DNA from: Acidobacteriaceae bacterium
GTDB taxonomy: Bacteria; Acidobacteriota; Terriglobia; Terriglobales; Acidobacteriaceae
Direction of reading: 5' to 3'
Assembly: GCA_025352065.1 (NCBI GenBank)
Contig: JANXUC010000092.1
Span: 79,877-143,876, forward strand
Length of the DNA stretch: 64,000 nucleotides
Shown here: in pieces, positions 1 through 8,433 of the stretch
How positions within the stretch are numbered: the stretch's first letter is position 1
Layout of the letters: each line of letters opens with the position of its first letter
The notes under the pieces: model-generated
The model's database searches: none
Told to the model about the DNA's origin: nothing
What the model saw: only the letters and a program-made list of their open reading frames with translations
Position numbers and translations under genes: made by a program

Positions 1-7
1 GGGCTAA

Positions 8-2461
8 ATGTTCGAACGCTATACGGAAAAAGCTCGGCGCGTCATCTTCTTCGCTCGTTATGAAGCCAGCCAGTTTGGGTCTCCTTACATTGAGACCGAA
101 CACTTGCTACTGGGCCTCCTGCGCGAAGATAAGGCCCTTACCAACCGCTTCTTGCGTTCGCCATCGAATATCGAATCGATCCGTAAACAGATCGAAGGGC
201 ACACCACCATTCGCGAGAAGGTTTCGACCTCAGTCGATCTGCCTCTCAGCAATGAATGCAAGCGTGTGCTCGCTTACGCTGCGGAAGAAGCGGAACGCCT
301 TTCGCACAAACACATTGGCACGGAGCATTTGCTGCTCGGCTTGCTCCGGGAAGAAAAATGTTTTGCCGCGGAAATCTTGCACGAGCGCGGCCTGCGACTC
401 TCTACAGTTCGCGAAGAACTCGCGCGCACAACGCAGGAAAAGGCGCAGCCGCAGCGTCAGCGCGAATCCTCCCTCTTGGCTGAATTTTCTCGCGACCTCA
501 CCCAGGCCGCGCAGGAGACCCAGCTCGATCCTTTAGTCGGTCGTGACGGAGAAGTCGATCGCGTCATCCAGATTCTCTGCCGCCGCACTAAAAACAATCC
601 CGTTCTGATCGGAGAACCAGGCGTTGGCAAGACCGCCATCGTTGAAGGCCTGGCGCAGCGCATTGCCGACGGTGAAGTTCCTTCGTTCCTCGCCGACAAG
701 CGCATCTTGGCGTTGGATCTTTCTTTAATAGTGGCTGGCACCAAGTATCGCGGCCAGTTTGAAGAGCGCCTCAAGACCATCATGAAGGAATTGATGGAGT
801 CGCAAAATTCCATCGTTTTCATCGACGAACTGCACACTTTGGTCGGAGCTGGCTCGGCGGAAGGTTCGCTCGACGCCGCCAACATTCTGAAACCCGCTCT
901 TTCGCGCGGAGAAATTCAGTGCATCGGTGCAACCACGCCCGGCGAATATCGCAAGTCCATCGAGAAAGACCGCTCACTCGAGCGCCGCTTCCAGTCGGTC
1001 AAAGTTCCTCCGCCGAATGAAGCCGATGCCACCAAAATTCTTTTCGGCATTAAAGAACGTTACGAGAAATTTCACGCCGTCACCTACACCGACGACGCGA
1101 TCACTTTCGCCGTCTCGCATTCGCATCGCTACATCCCGGACCGCTTTCTGCCCGACAAGGCTATCGATTTAATCGATGAGGCGGGCGCTCGCGTCAAGCT
1201 GCGGCAAACTACAATGCCCGACGACATCACCGAAGTGCAGAAGCGCATCAAGTTCATCGTGCACCGCATGGAAAACGCCATCGCCAGCCACGAGTTCGAA
1301 AAGGCGCGCTTCTACTCCGACGAAGAACGCAAGGAACGCGAAAACCTGCGCGCCCTCCGCGAGAAGCATCACCTCGACGAATCCTCCGGCGGCGTGGTTG
1401 GTCGTGAAGACATTGAAGATGTGGTTTCGCGCTGGACCGGCGTGCCGGTCATGTCGATTAAGGAAGAAGAGTCGGCCAAGCTCCTTCGCATTGAAGAAGA
1501 GTTGCATCGCCGCGTGATTTCGCAGGACAAGGCCGTCGTGGCCCTGGCTCGCGCCATCCGCCGTTCACGTGCTGGCCTCAAGAGTCCCAACCGTCCCATC
1601 GGCTCGTTCCTGTTCCTCGGACCGACGGGCGTCGGCAAAACCGAAGTAGCGCGCACCTTGGCGCAATTCATGTTCGGCACAGAGAAGTCATTAATCCGCT
1701 TCGATATGTCCGAGTTCATGGAAAAGCATTCCGTCTCGAAGCTGATCGGCTCGCCTCCAGGATACGTGGGCTACGAGGAAGGCGGCCAGCTCACCGAACG
1801 CGTGAAGCGCGCTCCGTACTCCGTCGTCCTGCTTGACGAAATCGAGAAGGCGCACCCCGATGTCTTCAACATCCTGTTGCAGGTTTTTGAAGACGGCCAC
1901 CTCAGCGACGGTCTTGGCAACACGGTCGATTTCAAAAATACCGTGATCATCATGACCTCGAACATTGGCGCCCGGCATTTACAGAAGCGCGAAGGTCTCG
2001 GCTTCCAGTCTTCCCAGGAAGACATGGTTTCCGACAAGATTGAAGAACTGGTGAAAGGTGAAGTTAAACGCACCTTTAACCCCGAATTCCTCAATCGCCT
2101 CGACGAAATCATCATCTTCGGGGCGCTCAGCGAAACGGATCTCATTCAGATTCTCGAATTGATGATTGGCCAGCTCAACGCGAACCTGGCGCAACGTTCG
2201 ATCACAGTTACGGTGACCGACGAAGCCAAGAAGTGGATTCTGGCGCAGACGGTAGTCGACCGCAGCTACGGTGCCAGGCCATTGCGTCGCGCGCTGCAAA
2301 AGTACATTGAAGACCCGCTCTCCGAAGCGCTGATCCAGGGCACGTTCGCTATGCGTCCAGCCTTCATCGAAGTTTTCCTCGATGGAACAAAACTGTTCTA
2401 CCGCCCAGTAGACTCCAAGGATTCGAAAGAAGCCGAGGCAGTCTTGCTGTACAAAGACTAA
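8..2461 (+). CDS. clpC: ATP-dependent Clp protease ATP-binding subunit ClpC
   Basis: Hsp100 unfoldase that feeds substrates to the ClpP peptidase in the cytoplasm. Two Clp_N repeats cover about residues 1-145. The first AAA+ module has Walker A GEPGVGKT near 202-209 and Walker B IVFIDE near 268; the second has GPTGVGKT near 538-545. A UVR-type coiled segment (about 405-455) lies between them, which fits ClpC rather than ClpA or ClpB. A GLGF loop near 661-665 sits where ClpP-docking loops occur. At 817 aa it is full length. The ATG lies 8 bases from the window edge, so its ribosome site and promoter cannot be judged; the N-terminus [13 protein letters not shown] is the usual family start. Two hairpin terminators follow. 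Confidence 0.96.
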   Translation: MFERYTEKARRVIFFARYEASQFGSPYIETEHLLLGLLREDKALTNRFLRSPSNIESIRKQIEGHTTIREKVSTSVDLPLSNECKRVLAYAAEEAERLSHKHIGTEHLLLGLLREEKCFAAEILHERGLRLSTVREELARTTQEKAQPQRQRESSLLAEFSRDLTQAAQETQLDPLVGRDGEVDRVIQILCRRTKNNPVLIGEPGVGKTAIVEGLAQRIADGEVPSFLADKRILALDLSLIVAGTKYRGQFEERLKTIMKELMESQNSIVFIDELHTLVGAGSAEGSLDAANILKPALSRGEIQCIGATTPGEYRKSIEKDRSLERRFQSVKVPPPNEADATKILFGIKERYEKFHAVTYTDDAITFAVSHSHRYIPDRFLPDKAIDLIDEAGARVKLRQTTMPDDITEVQKRIKFIVHRMENAIASHEFEKARFYSDEERKERENLRALREKHHLDESSGGVVGREDIEDVVSRWTGVPVMSIKEEESAKLLRIEEELHRRVISQDKAVVALARAIRRSRAGLKSPNRPIGSFLFLGPTGVGKTEVARTLAQFMFGTEKSLIRFDMSEFMEKHSVSKLIGSPPGYVGYEEGGQLTERVKRAPYSVVLLDEIEKAHPDVFNILLQVFEDGHLSDGLGNTVDFKNTVIIMTSNIGARHLQKREGLGFQSSQEDMVSDKIEELVKGEVKRTFNPEFLNRLDEIIIFGALSETDLIQILELMIGQLNANLAQRSITVTVTDEAKKWILAQTVVDRSYGARPLRRALQKYIEDPLSEALIQGTFAMRPAFIEVFLDGTKLFYRPVDSKDSKEAEAVLLYKD

Positions 2462-2466
2462 AGCAA

Positions 2467-2499
2467 GTGTAGGGCGAGCATTCCTGCTCGCCCGCTTTT
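2467..2499 (+). terminator. repeat-derived hairpin terminator after clpC
   Basis: GGCGAGCA-TTCC-TGCTCGCC forms a perfect 8-bp stem with a 4-nt loop, extended by one G-C pair on each side and followed by CGCTTTT. The same hairpin unit recurs at about 5804-5830, 13248-13271 and 13492-13515, so it is a dispersed repeat that probably acts here as the first of two tandem terminators. Confidence 0.6.
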
Positions 2500-2524
2500 G
2501 ATCTTCGCTCTTGATCCTTAACTT

Positions 2525-2557
2525 AAAAAGCCGCCAGCAAACTGGCGGCTTTTGTCT
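2525..2557 (+). terminator. bidirectional intrinsic terminator
   Basis: Perfect 9-bp stem AGCCGCCAG (2529-2537), CAAA loop, CTGGCGGCT (2542-2550), with an A-run before and TTTTGTCTTT after. The shape would end clpC transcription on the plus strand and could act on the minus strand through the A-run. Confidence 0.85.
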
Positions 2558-2602
2558 TTATGCAGTCGAAACTCCGTCCTTGCTCCAACCCTCTCCAAAC
2601 CT

Positions 2603-2731
2603 TGTCATTCCGAGAGCCTGTGACTTTATTGTTTGTTCCAAAAACTAACGCTGAAAACAAACAACTTACGCGCCTAAAAACCGCGTAATTTGAATAAAGT
2701 CACAGCCTCCGAGCGCAGCGAGGAATCTGCT
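2603..2731 (+). repeat. dispersed TTGTCATTCCGAG repeat, interrupted
   Basis: The common repeat of this window starts TTGTCATTCCGAG and continues CGCAGCGAGGAATCTGC. Here the two halves are split by a 94-bp insertion at 2615-2708, and CCGAG is present on both sides. Intact or partly degenerate copies are seen near 3652, 8317, 8369, 11459, 13305, 13547, 20607 (minus), 25962 (minus), 28477, 28534 (minus), 34836 (minus) and 34913 (minus). Confidence 0.85.
2615..2708. mobile_element. 94-bp MITE-like insertion with TIRs and 5-bp target duplication
   Basis: Ends are imperfect inverted repeats: the left end begins AGCCTGTGACTTTATTG and the right end, read on the other strand, AGGCTGTGACTTTATTC (15 of 17 match). 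The element is flanked by CCGAG at 2610-2614 and 2709-2713; uninterrupted copies of the host repeat have a single CCGAG, so this is a clean 5-bp target-site duplication. The interior is AT-rich and has no coding capacity. The mobilising transposase is not in this window. Confidence 0.75.
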
Positions 2732-2758
2732 TTCCTCCCCTCTGCAATCCATCCCCAC

Positions 2759-2822
2759 CGTGAAAGAGCGGCGCTTTAGCGCCCGCGTTAGCATCAAAAT
2801 TGACGGGCTTTAGCCCCGGTCC
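2759..2822. repeat. GTGAAAGAGCGGC / GGGCTTTAGCCCC intergenic repeat
   Basis: Unit starting GTGAAAGAGCGGCGCTTTAG, containing short palindromes and ending in GGGCTTTAGCCCC. Related copies lie near 13430-13490 and 13653-13710; shorter relatives of the GGGGCTAAAGCCCC type lie near 18421, 26471, 31700 and 34736. No coding potential. Confidence 0.7.
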
Positions 2823-2824
2823 CC

Positions 2825-3571
2825 TTACGTCCGGTTAATCATCGAAGCCACATACCCCGCCCCAAACCCGTTATCAATGTTCACCACGCTCACATTCGAC
2901 GCGCAAGAATTCAGCATCCCCAGCAGCGCCGTCACGCCCTTAAACGACGCCCCATAACCCACGCTAGTCGGCACCGCAATCACAGGCACGCCCACCAGCC
3001 CGCCAACCACGCTGGGCAGCGCGCCTTCCATTCCCGCACAAACAATAATCACCCGCGCCCGCGACAAAGTATCTCCATGCGCCAATAACCGATGAATTCC
3101 AGCCACGCCTACGTCGTAAACATGCTCCACATCGTTGCCCATGACTTCCGCCGTCACCAGCGCTTCTTCCGCAACTGGAATATCGCTGGTCCCCGCCGAA
3201 ACGACAACGATGAGCCCTTTCCCCGTCTTTGTCGAATCCCGCTGCAAAACAATCGCCCGCGCCAACTCGCGATACTTCGCCCCACGAACCTTCTTCTTCA
3301 CCGCCGCAAACTGTTCCGGAGTCGCTCGCGTAGCCAAAACGTTTCCACCCCGCGCCGCCAGCTTTATAAAGATGGCCGCCAGATTCGCCGGAGTCTTCCC
3401 CGGCCCAAAAATCACCTCCTGCACGCCCACCCGCAGCGCCCTGTGATGATCCACCTTGGCAAACCCCAGCTCCTCAAACGGCAAATGCCGCAGCCGCTCC
3501 ACGGCCTCATCCGGAGACACCCCCCCGCGGCGCACCGACTGCATCAATTTCCGAAGTTCTGTTGAATTCAA
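2825..3571 (-). CDS. larB: LarB, pyridinium-dicarboxylate synthase of nickel-pincer cofactor synthesis
   Basis: Cytoplasmic enzyme that carboxylates and hydrolyses nicotinate adenine dinucleotide in the pathway to the nickel-pincer cofactor of lactate racemase. The C-terminal half (about residues 115-245) is a PurE-like fold with GTSDIPVAEEA and CAGMEGALPSVVGGLV, characteristic of LarB; the N-terminal part has the LarB-specific segment around FGPGKT. The start is TTG (MNSTELRKLM), which aligns with the family N-terminus but lacks a clear Shine-Dalgarno. larA, larC and larE are not in this window. Length of 248 aa is normal. Confidence 0.92.
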   Translation of the reverse strand: MNSTELRKLMQSVRRGGVSPDEAVERLRHLPFEELGFAKVDHHRALRVGVQEVIFGPGKTPANLAAIFIKLAARGGNVLATRATPEQFAAVKKKVRGAKYRELARAIVLQRDSTKTGKGLIVVVSAGTSDIPVAEEALVTAEVMGNDVEHVYDVGVAGIHRLLAHGDTLSRARVIIVCAGMEGALPSVVGGLVGVPVIAVPTSVGYGASFKGVTALLGMLNSCASNVSVVNIDNGFGAGYVASMINRT

Positions 3572-3651
3572 GAGAGATCGACCCTGCGGCTAATTCTAGA
3601 CTGTTTCTGGCGAGAGCTAAAACTTGAGCGGTCGAAATAATCTTTCTAGAT

Positions 3652-3718
3652 TGTCATTCCGAACAGCTCTTCCGTGAGGAATCTGCTATTTCTCGTAGGC
3701 CGTTCCGAAACGCGACCC
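3652..3718. repeat. dispersed TTGTCATTCCGAA repeat between larB and the ChaN-like gene
   Basis: TTGTCATTCCGAACAGCTC followed by GTGAGGAATCTGC, a variant of the main dispersed repeat. It fills most of the gap between larB and the next minus-strand gene. Confidence 0.7.
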
Positions 3719-4555
3719 CTACCCCTCCAAATACGCCTGATAACTCTCATACTTCTCCATCGGAGTCGCATTAAACACGCAAACCACATCCTCCGAAACT
3801 CTTACTGCGGGCGGATGCGCCCCGTTCCCATCCGCCACTTGCCAATAAATCGCGTCCACATTCTGCAACACCGTCACCACGCGCTCACCCGGCAACGCTT
3901 CCCGCACCAGCAGCGGCAAATGCTTGGGAGCCAGATGCGATTCCCCCATCAACACCGCCAACCGAGCGTCGGGATGAGCATCCCGCATCTCGACAATCCT
4001 GCTGACCGCATGACGATCCCGCATCCGCAAACGTCGCAAATCTTTTCGCGGCTCACTGTCCAATCCCCACACAGCCTCACAATTCTTCCGCGCAACTTTA
4101 AACAGTTCGCGATAAGGCTCCCAGTCATAACCCCAGTCGCGCTCAAAGTGCAGGCGCTCGCGAAGTTGATCGGCATTGGTCGCGCTAGCCAGCCATGCAT
4201 CCAGCACCCCCTGGCGGCTCGCATAAATTGCTTCCAATCCAAGAACGGACGGACGATCTTCCAACCCCGCAAACTGCTGCAACAGGAAAGTCACGAATTC
4301 CTGGCAAGCTGGCAGCGCATGATAATCCCCCACCAGCAAAACATCCGCCGACCGCAGCTCCGCCGCCAGCTCAATCGAGGTCAAAGATTTCTGGTAATGC
4401 CGAAATGCCCGCGTGAACTCGTGCAGATACCGGCTGCGCGGAGGCCGCACAGTCGAGCGAATGGCCTGTTCGACCGCGGCCACGATGGCGCGCTCGGGCC
4501 GCTGTCCCGAGATCCGCCCCGAACGCCGTCCCCGAACTGTTGCGGAGGTTGCCAT
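3719..4555 (-). CDS. ChaN/Tiki-superfamily haem-binding-uptake-like protein
   Basis: The protein contains VLLVGDYHALPACQEF (residues about 74-89), LGLEAIYASRQGVLDAWL and LAVLMGESHLAPKHLPLL, the pattern of the ChaN/EreA-like (Tiki) fold with acidic and His metal- or haem-ligand positions. Known members include the haem-binding lipoprotein ChaN of Campylobacter. No lipobox or signal peptide is visible here; the N-terminus is Arg-rich (GRRSGRISGQRPER), so this one may be cytoplasmic. 278 aa. Fold assignment is reasonable; substrate is unknown. Confidence 0.7.
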   Translation of the reverse strand: MATSATVRGRRSGRISGQRPERAIVAAVEQAIRSTVRPPRSRYLHEFTRAFRHYQKSLTSIELAAELRSADVLLVGDYHALPACQEFVTFLLQQFAGLEDRPSVLGLEAIYASRQGVLDAWLASATNADQLRERLHFERDWGYDWEPYRELFKVARKNCEAVWGLDSEPRKDLRRLRMRDRHAVSRIVEMRDAHPDARLAVLMGESHLAPKHLPLLVREALPGERVVTVLQNVDAIYWQVADGNGAHPPAVRVSEDVVCVFNATPMEKYESYQAYLEG

Positions 4556-4718
4556 AAGAACGCAACCCGCCGCAGAACCGGATAATTCCCCACCGACACC
4601 AGCCGCCCGCCAGCCTTGCTGTCCGCTTGACGCGGGGCGACGCAGTTCCTAATACTCAGAAAATCAATTCCTCGTAAAATCATGAAGGGCTGCTACTTCG
4701 CGCCCTCCCGGAGATTCC

Positions 4719-5339
4719 TTGCCCAAATCCGTTTCCACCGCACTCGCCGCCACAAGAGTTCTCACCATCGCCACCACCGGAGCCAGCGGCGCACTGTTCC
4801 TCCGCGAACTCCTGCGCATCGTCGAGCAAGATTCCCGCATCGCTACCGTCAACTTCATCGCCTCCGATAGCGCCCTCCGCGTCATGGCCGAAGAGCTACA
4901 ACTCACAGGCCGCAATAATCTGATCCAGCAGCTACTCGGCAAAGCCTCCAAAAAGATCCACCTGCAATCCAACGCTGACATAGGAGCCAACATCGCCAGC
5001 GGCTCTTATCCCAGCGACGCCATGGTCGTACTCCCGTGCAGCGTCGGCACCCTGGCCCGCATCGCCAACGGAGTCGCCGCCCAACTCATCGAACGCGCCG
5101 CCGACGTCTGCCTCAAGGAGAAGCGTCCCCTAGTTCTTTGTGTTCGCGAGACCCCTCTCAATAAAATCCATATCCGGAACATGTACCGCGCCGCAGACGC
5201 CGGAGCCACCATCTACCCGCTGATCCCCACCTTCTACAACCACCCCGACGGCTTCGACGAAATGGCTCGCCAGTTCGCCTACCGCGTTCTGGCCCACATT
5301 GGACTCCCCAACCCCAACGCCTATAGCTGGAAGGGCTAG
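4719..5339 (+). CDS. ubiX: UbiX-type flavin prenyltransferase
   Basis: Makes prenylated FMN, the cofactor of UbiD decarboxylases. The N-terminus has the FMN-site TTGASGALFLRELL (about residues 18-31), then VVLPCSVGTLARIANGVA (about 107-124) and a C-terminal RETPLNKIHIRNMYRAADAGA stretch typical of UbiX/Pad1. Start is TTG at 4719 with CGGAG seven bases upstream; the gene has no in-frame ATG before the FMN motif. No UbiD homologue is in the window, so the downstream decarboxylase (quinone synthesis or aromatic acid turnover) cannot be named. Confidence 0.93.
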   Translation: MPKSVSTALAATRVLTIATTGASGALFLRELLRIVEQDSRIATVNFIASDSALRVMAEELQLTGRNNLIQQLLGKASKKIHLQSNADIGANIASGSYPSDAMVVLPCSVGTLARIANGVAAQLIERAADVCLKEKRPLVLCVRETPLNKIHIRNMYRAADAGATIYPLIPTFYNHPDGFDEMARQFAYRVLAHIGLPNPNAYSWKG

Positions 5340-5501
5340 GATTCTAAGTTTTCAGGGGATGCCTTAGTCTACGTCTGCGGCAGGGCCAGCCGTAGATGCC
5401 CCGCAGACATGTACCCAAGGGTCGAAAACCCCTAAAATTCAAGCCAGATTCAACTGCCATTCACAAATAGTGACTCGGACGATACAGCCCCCAAAGTGCA
5501 G
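5340..5501 (+). other. intergenic stem-loops downstream of ubiX
   Basis: GTCTGCGG (5373-5380) pairs perfectly with CCGCAGAC (5401-5408). CTACG (5369-5373) and CGTAG (5391-5395) could form a competing stem. GGGT/ACCC near 5418-5430 is followed by TAAAATT and may end ubiX transcription. No gene is seen. Confidence 0.4.
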
Positions 5502-5530
5502 TTGACCGCCACGCCAAACGGGATTATGTT
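5502..5530 (+). promoter_or_regulatory. sigma70-like promoter of candidate small RNA
   Basis: TTGACC at 5502-5507 and TATGTT at 5525-5530 with an exact 17-bp spacer; predicted start near 5537. There is no protein gene of usual size downstream before the terminator at 5754-5788. Confidence 0.55.
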
Positions 5531-5558
5531 GGCCGTACATCTCAGAAAGGAGGGATCC

Positions 5559-5603
5559 ATGCCAAGTAGCGACAAACGACCGAGTGAGGTAGCTGTAACC
5601 TAG
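5559..5603 (+). CDS. 14-codon ORF with near-perfect Shine-Dalgarno
   Basis: AAAGGAGG at 5546-5553 is a full anti-16S match, five bases before ATG at 5559. The ORF encodes MPSSDKRPSEVAVT and stops at TAG 5601-5603. Such a strong ribosome site is not expected by chance inside a non-coding RNA. A CCACCTTTT stretch near 5622-5630 could pair with the ribosome site. Function unknown; the peptide resembles nothing I recognise. Confidence 0.35.
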   Translation: MPSSDKRPSEVAVT

Positions 5604-5753
5604 CTGATTGCTCGAACCACCTTTTAGATGACCGGTGTGTTTGGGAAACGCATTCGGATGCTGCCCGCTCCCGCCCAGCCAGTGGGAGAACCCGTAGTTT
5701 GATCGAGGACAACGGAAGGGCAATCGGACTAGGGAATCTCACCAGTCTACCGG

Positions 5754-5788
5754 CGCCCCGTGGATGGCCTCCGCGGGGCGTTTATTTT
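5754..5788 (+). terminator. intrinsic terminator of the candidate small RNA
   Basis: CGCCCCG (5754-5760) and CGGGGCG (5774-5780) form a perfect 7-bp GC stem with a 13-nt loop, followed by TTTATTTT. Confidence 0.8.
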
Positions 5789-5864
5789 CGGAATAAAAAG
5801 ATTGTGTAGGGCGAGCATTCCTGCTCGCCAACCGGGCGCAGCCCGACCATTAGGTGTGCCAGCG

Positions 5865-6338
5865 CTACCGCAACGCCCTCAACAACACCTTCCGCGCCTC
5901 TTCCTCAATCGGAAACGACTCCAACTCCTCCCGCGACACCCACCGCGCCTCCGCCGCATCCTCCCCAGCCCGCAATTCCCCAGACTTCACGAAGCACAAG
6001 ACATCAACAAGTACATAGTGAAACCGAACTTTCTCAGCTTCATCCCGAACAATGCGGTCAAACACCCCCAGCACGCTCCCCACCCCCGACTCCGGTTGTC
6101 CCACAATCGTGCGACGCGGCTCAACCAGTACACCCACGTCCACCACCAACCCAGTTTCCTCCAATGCCTCGCGCGCCACAGCCTCGCGCAAAGTCTCCCC
6201 CAACTCCAGCAACCCGCCGGGAATCGACCACTGCCCCTGCAGCGGAGGCCGCCCGCGCTTGATCACGACCACCCGCCCAGCATCCACAATCACCGCCCCA
6301 ACTCCAACCAGAGGCGCCTTAGGATATTCACGCTGCAT
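5865..6338 (-). CDS. NUDIX hydrolase, ADP-ribose pyrophosphatase-like
   Basis: Hydrolyses a nucleoside diphosphate linked to another group; exact substrate unknown. The NUDIX box lies at about residues 41-63: GLLELGETLREAVAREALEE followed by TGL, matching G-x5-E-x7-REUxEExGU. The segment KRGRPPLQGQWSIPGG before it is typical of the ADP-ribose pyrophosphatase/MutT-like group. 157 aa, single domain. Transcribed toward the hairpin repeat at 5804-5830, which can serve as its terminator. The start ATG lies 77 bases from the divergently oriented ligase gene. Confidence 0.9.
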   Translation of the reverse strand: MQREYPKAPLVGVGAVIVDAGRVVVIKRGRPPLQGQWSIPGGLLELGETLREAVAREALEETGLVVDVGVLVEPRRTIVGQPESGVGSVLGVFDRIVRDEAEKVRFHYVLVDVLCFVKSGELRAGEDAAEARWVSREELESFPIEEEARKVLLRALR

Positions 6339-6375
6339 ACGTAGGATTGTAGCCGCACCAAGTTTCCTCCGCGCA

Positions 6376-6397
6376 CCTCTGTGTTCTCCGTGGTAAA
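6376..6397 (+). repeat. CCTCTGTG-type dispersed repeat upstream of the ligase gene
   Basis: CCTCTGTGTTCTCCGTGGTA followed by AA; a related copy lies inside the ligase coding sequence at 7275-7296 and a fragment near 13841-13855. The repeat lies 20 bases before the ligase start, between the divergent NUDIX and ligase genes. Confidence 0.6.
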
Positions 6398-6415
6398 CCG
6401 CAGTAGAATTCCTCC

Positions 6416-8278
6416 ATGTCCCTCGACGAATACCAGCGCAAGCGCCGCTTCGAAGCTACACCCGAGCCCCCGCCCAAACTCGAGCTCAACTCCGGCCACC
6501 GCTTCGTAGTCCAGCGCCACGAAGCCACCCGCCTGCACTATGATTTCCGCCTCGAAATGGAAGGTGTTCTGAAATCCTGGGCCGTCCCCAAAGGCCCCTC
6601 CCTCGATCCCGACGACAAGCGCCTCGCCATGCAAGTCGAGGATCATCCCGTTTCCTACTTCGATTTCGAGGGCATCATCCCCGAAGGCAACTACGGTGCT
6701 GGCACAGTCATGGTCTGGGATGTCGGCACCTGGCAGCCCCTCTTGCCCAAGCCAGTAGATGGGAAGTATCTCCCCGGTACCGACAAAGAAGCCGCAACCA
6801 TGCTCGCGCAAGGCGATCTCAAATTTCGTCTCGAAGGCAAAAAGCTGCACGGAGATTTCGCCATCGTCAAAATGAAAGGCCGCCGCCCCGGAAGCAAAGG
6901 CAACGAGTGGCTCCTCATCAAAAAACGCGACGAGCATGTTGAAGAAGGCTACGACGCCGAAAGCGACGATTCCTCCGCGCTCACCGGCCGCACCATGCGC
7001 GAAATTGCATCGCAACACGATGCCACATGGGTCAGCCGCCCAGCAACCCGCGGCAAGCTGAAGGCCCCCTGGCTCGCCGATGCCGTCGCCAAGCTGGATG
7101 CAAAGAAGAATCCGCAAGTCCTCCCAACTCCAGCAGAGGAGCCGGAAGCAGTTGATCAGAAGCCTAAAGACAAGAAGCCCAAAGACAAGAAGGCGAGCGC
7201 CAACCCCAAAGCTACTTCCAAGAAAGCCAACTCTCCGACCAAAGAACCTCAACCAGACCTATTTCGCTCAGTGCCCTCTATGCTCTCTGTGGTAAATCGG
7301 GTTTCCCCGATGCCAACCGCCATCCACCCCATGTTAGCCACCACCACCGACAAGCCTTTCAACAACGATGCCTGGCTCTTCGAAATCAAATGGGATGGCT
7401 ATCGCGCCGTCGCCTTCATCCAAGACGGCAAAGCTCGCTTCGTGTCGAGAAATCAAAACGACCTCACCCCGCAATATCCGGAACTTGCGGAAATTCCCGG
7501 CCACTTGAAAGCCATCACCGCCGTTCTAGACGGAGAAATCGTCGCCCTCGACGAAGAAGGACGTTCTTCCTTCAGTCTGATGCAGCAGCGTGCCGGATTC
7601 TCCTCGCTCGCGAAGCACAGGGCTCGTAACCCGGCAATCCCGGTTCTTTATTACGCCTTCGACCTGCTCTATCTCGATGGCCGAGATCTCCGCAAGTTTC
7701 CGTTAGAAGAACGCAAGCGGACTCTGGTCAGCATCATCCAACCGAACGAAATTCTCCTCTACTCCGATCACTTCGAAGGGCAGGGAATCGCCCTCTTCAA
7801 AGCTGCCCAGCAAAAAGGTCTCGAAGGAATCGTAGCCAAGCGCCGCGTCAGCACCTACGAAGAACGCCGTAGCCCCAACTGGCTCAAAATCAAAATTACG
7901 CACCGCACCGAATGCGTAATCGGCGGCTACACGAAGCCGAAGGGCTCGCGTGAATTCTTCGGCTCAATCGTGTTAGGCCTCTACGACAACCAAGGCCAGC
8001 TATTCCACGTCGGCCAGGCAGGCAGCGGTTTTGATGAAGATTCTCAACGCCAGGTATGGGAGGAGCTGCAGGCTCGCAAAACCAAGAAGAGCCCCTTCAC
8101 AGACAAAGTCGAGGCGCTCAGCGAAGTTCACTGGGTCAAGCCGGAACTCGTAGCAGAAATCAAATTCAGCGAATGGACTCACGAAGGCGAATCCGGAAAG
8201 AAACTCCGTGCCCCAGTCTTCCTAGGACTACGCCAGGATAAATCACCAACAGAATGCCAAATGGAAGAAACTCCCTAG
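6416..8278 (+). CDS. ligD: LigD-type ATP-dependent DNA ligase with 3'-phosphoesterase domain, no polymerase domain
   Basis: Repairs double-strand breaks with Ku in bacterial end joining. Residues about 1-165 are the LigD 3'-phosphoesterase domain (QRHEATRLHYDFRLEMEG, AVPKGPS, GIIPEGNYGAGTVMVWD). After a Lys-rich linker (about 230-290, with KPKDKKPKDKKAS) comes the ATP-dependent ligase: nucleotidyl-accepting Lys about 325 in EIKWDGYR, DGEIVALDEEGR, EGIVAKRR, and the OB fold at the C-terminus. The LigD polymerase/primase domain is absent and no Ku gene lies in the window. The linker contains an in-frame copy of a dispersed repeat (7275-7296). 620 aa, ATG at 6416. Confidence 0.93.
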   Translation: MSLDEYQRKRRFEATPEPPPKLELNSGHRFVVQRHEATRLHYDFRLEMEGVLKSWAVPKGPSLDPDDKRLAMQVEDHPVSYFDFEGIIPEGNYGAGTVMVWDVGTWQPLLPKPVDGKYLPGTDKEAATMLAQGDLKFRLEGKKLHGDFAIVKMKGRRPGSKGNEWLLIKKRDEHVEEGYDAESDDSSALTGRTMREIASQHDATWVSRPATRGKLKAPWLADAVAKLDAKKNPQVLPTPAEEPEAVDQKPKDKKPKDKKASANPKATSKKANSPTKEPQPDLFRSVPSMLSVVNRVSPMPTAIHPMLATTTDKPFNNDAWLFEIKWDGYRAVAFIQDGKARFVSRNQNDLTPQYPELAEIPGHLKAITAVLDGEIVALDEEGRSSFSLMQQRAGFSSLAKHRARNPAIPVLYYAFDLLYLDGRDLRKFPLEERKRTLVSIIQPNEILLYSDHFEGQGIALFKAAQQKGLEGIVAKRRVSTYEERRSPNWLKIKITHRTECVIGGYTKPKGSREFFGSIVLGLYDNQGQLFHVGQAGSGFDEDSQRQVWEELQARKTKKSPFTDKVEALSEVHWVKPELVAEIKFSEWTHEGESGKKLRAPVFLGLRQDKSPTECQMEETP

Positions 8279-8433
8279 GATATGTTTCAGATAAAGAAAT
8301 TACCCTCCACAGGGTTTGTCATTCCGAGCGCAGCGAGGAATCCCTGTAGCTGAAATACCCTTGAAGTTTGTCATTCCGAACGGCTCCATCGTGAGGAATC
8401 TGCTGTTTGTTCTTCTGTCGGCCCGTGACCCTT
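8279..8433 (+). repeat. two tandem copies of the TTGTCATTCCGA repeat
   Basis: Copies begin at about 8317 (CGCAGCGAGGAATCCC type) and 8369 (CGGCTCCATCGTGAGGAATC type). They fill the gap between the convergent ligase gene and the next minus-strand gene. No terminator hairpin with T-run is obvious. Confidence 0.8.

Larger units (their letters stand above)
5537..5788 (+). ncRNA. candidate structured small RNA, about 250 nt
   Basis: Bounded by a promoter (5502-5530) and a strong intrinsic terminator (5754-5788). It contains a hairpin CTCCC/GGGAG near 5671-5693 and a very strong ribosome site with a 14-codon ORF near its 5' end. It does not show the conserved core of RNase P RNA, tmRNA or SRP RNA that I could recognise. 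It may be 6S RNA, a lineage-specific sRNA, or a leader with small peptide. Confidence 0.4.

Noticed and set aside
3674..4585. Plus-strand 303-codon open frame opposite the ChaN-like gene
   Set aside because: Arg/His/Pro-rich shadow product; the minus strand encodes a recognisable fold.
5537..5788. RNase P RNA, tmRNA or SRP RNA
   Set aside because: The conserved sequence blocks of these RNAs are not present, so the element is left as an unassigned candidate.
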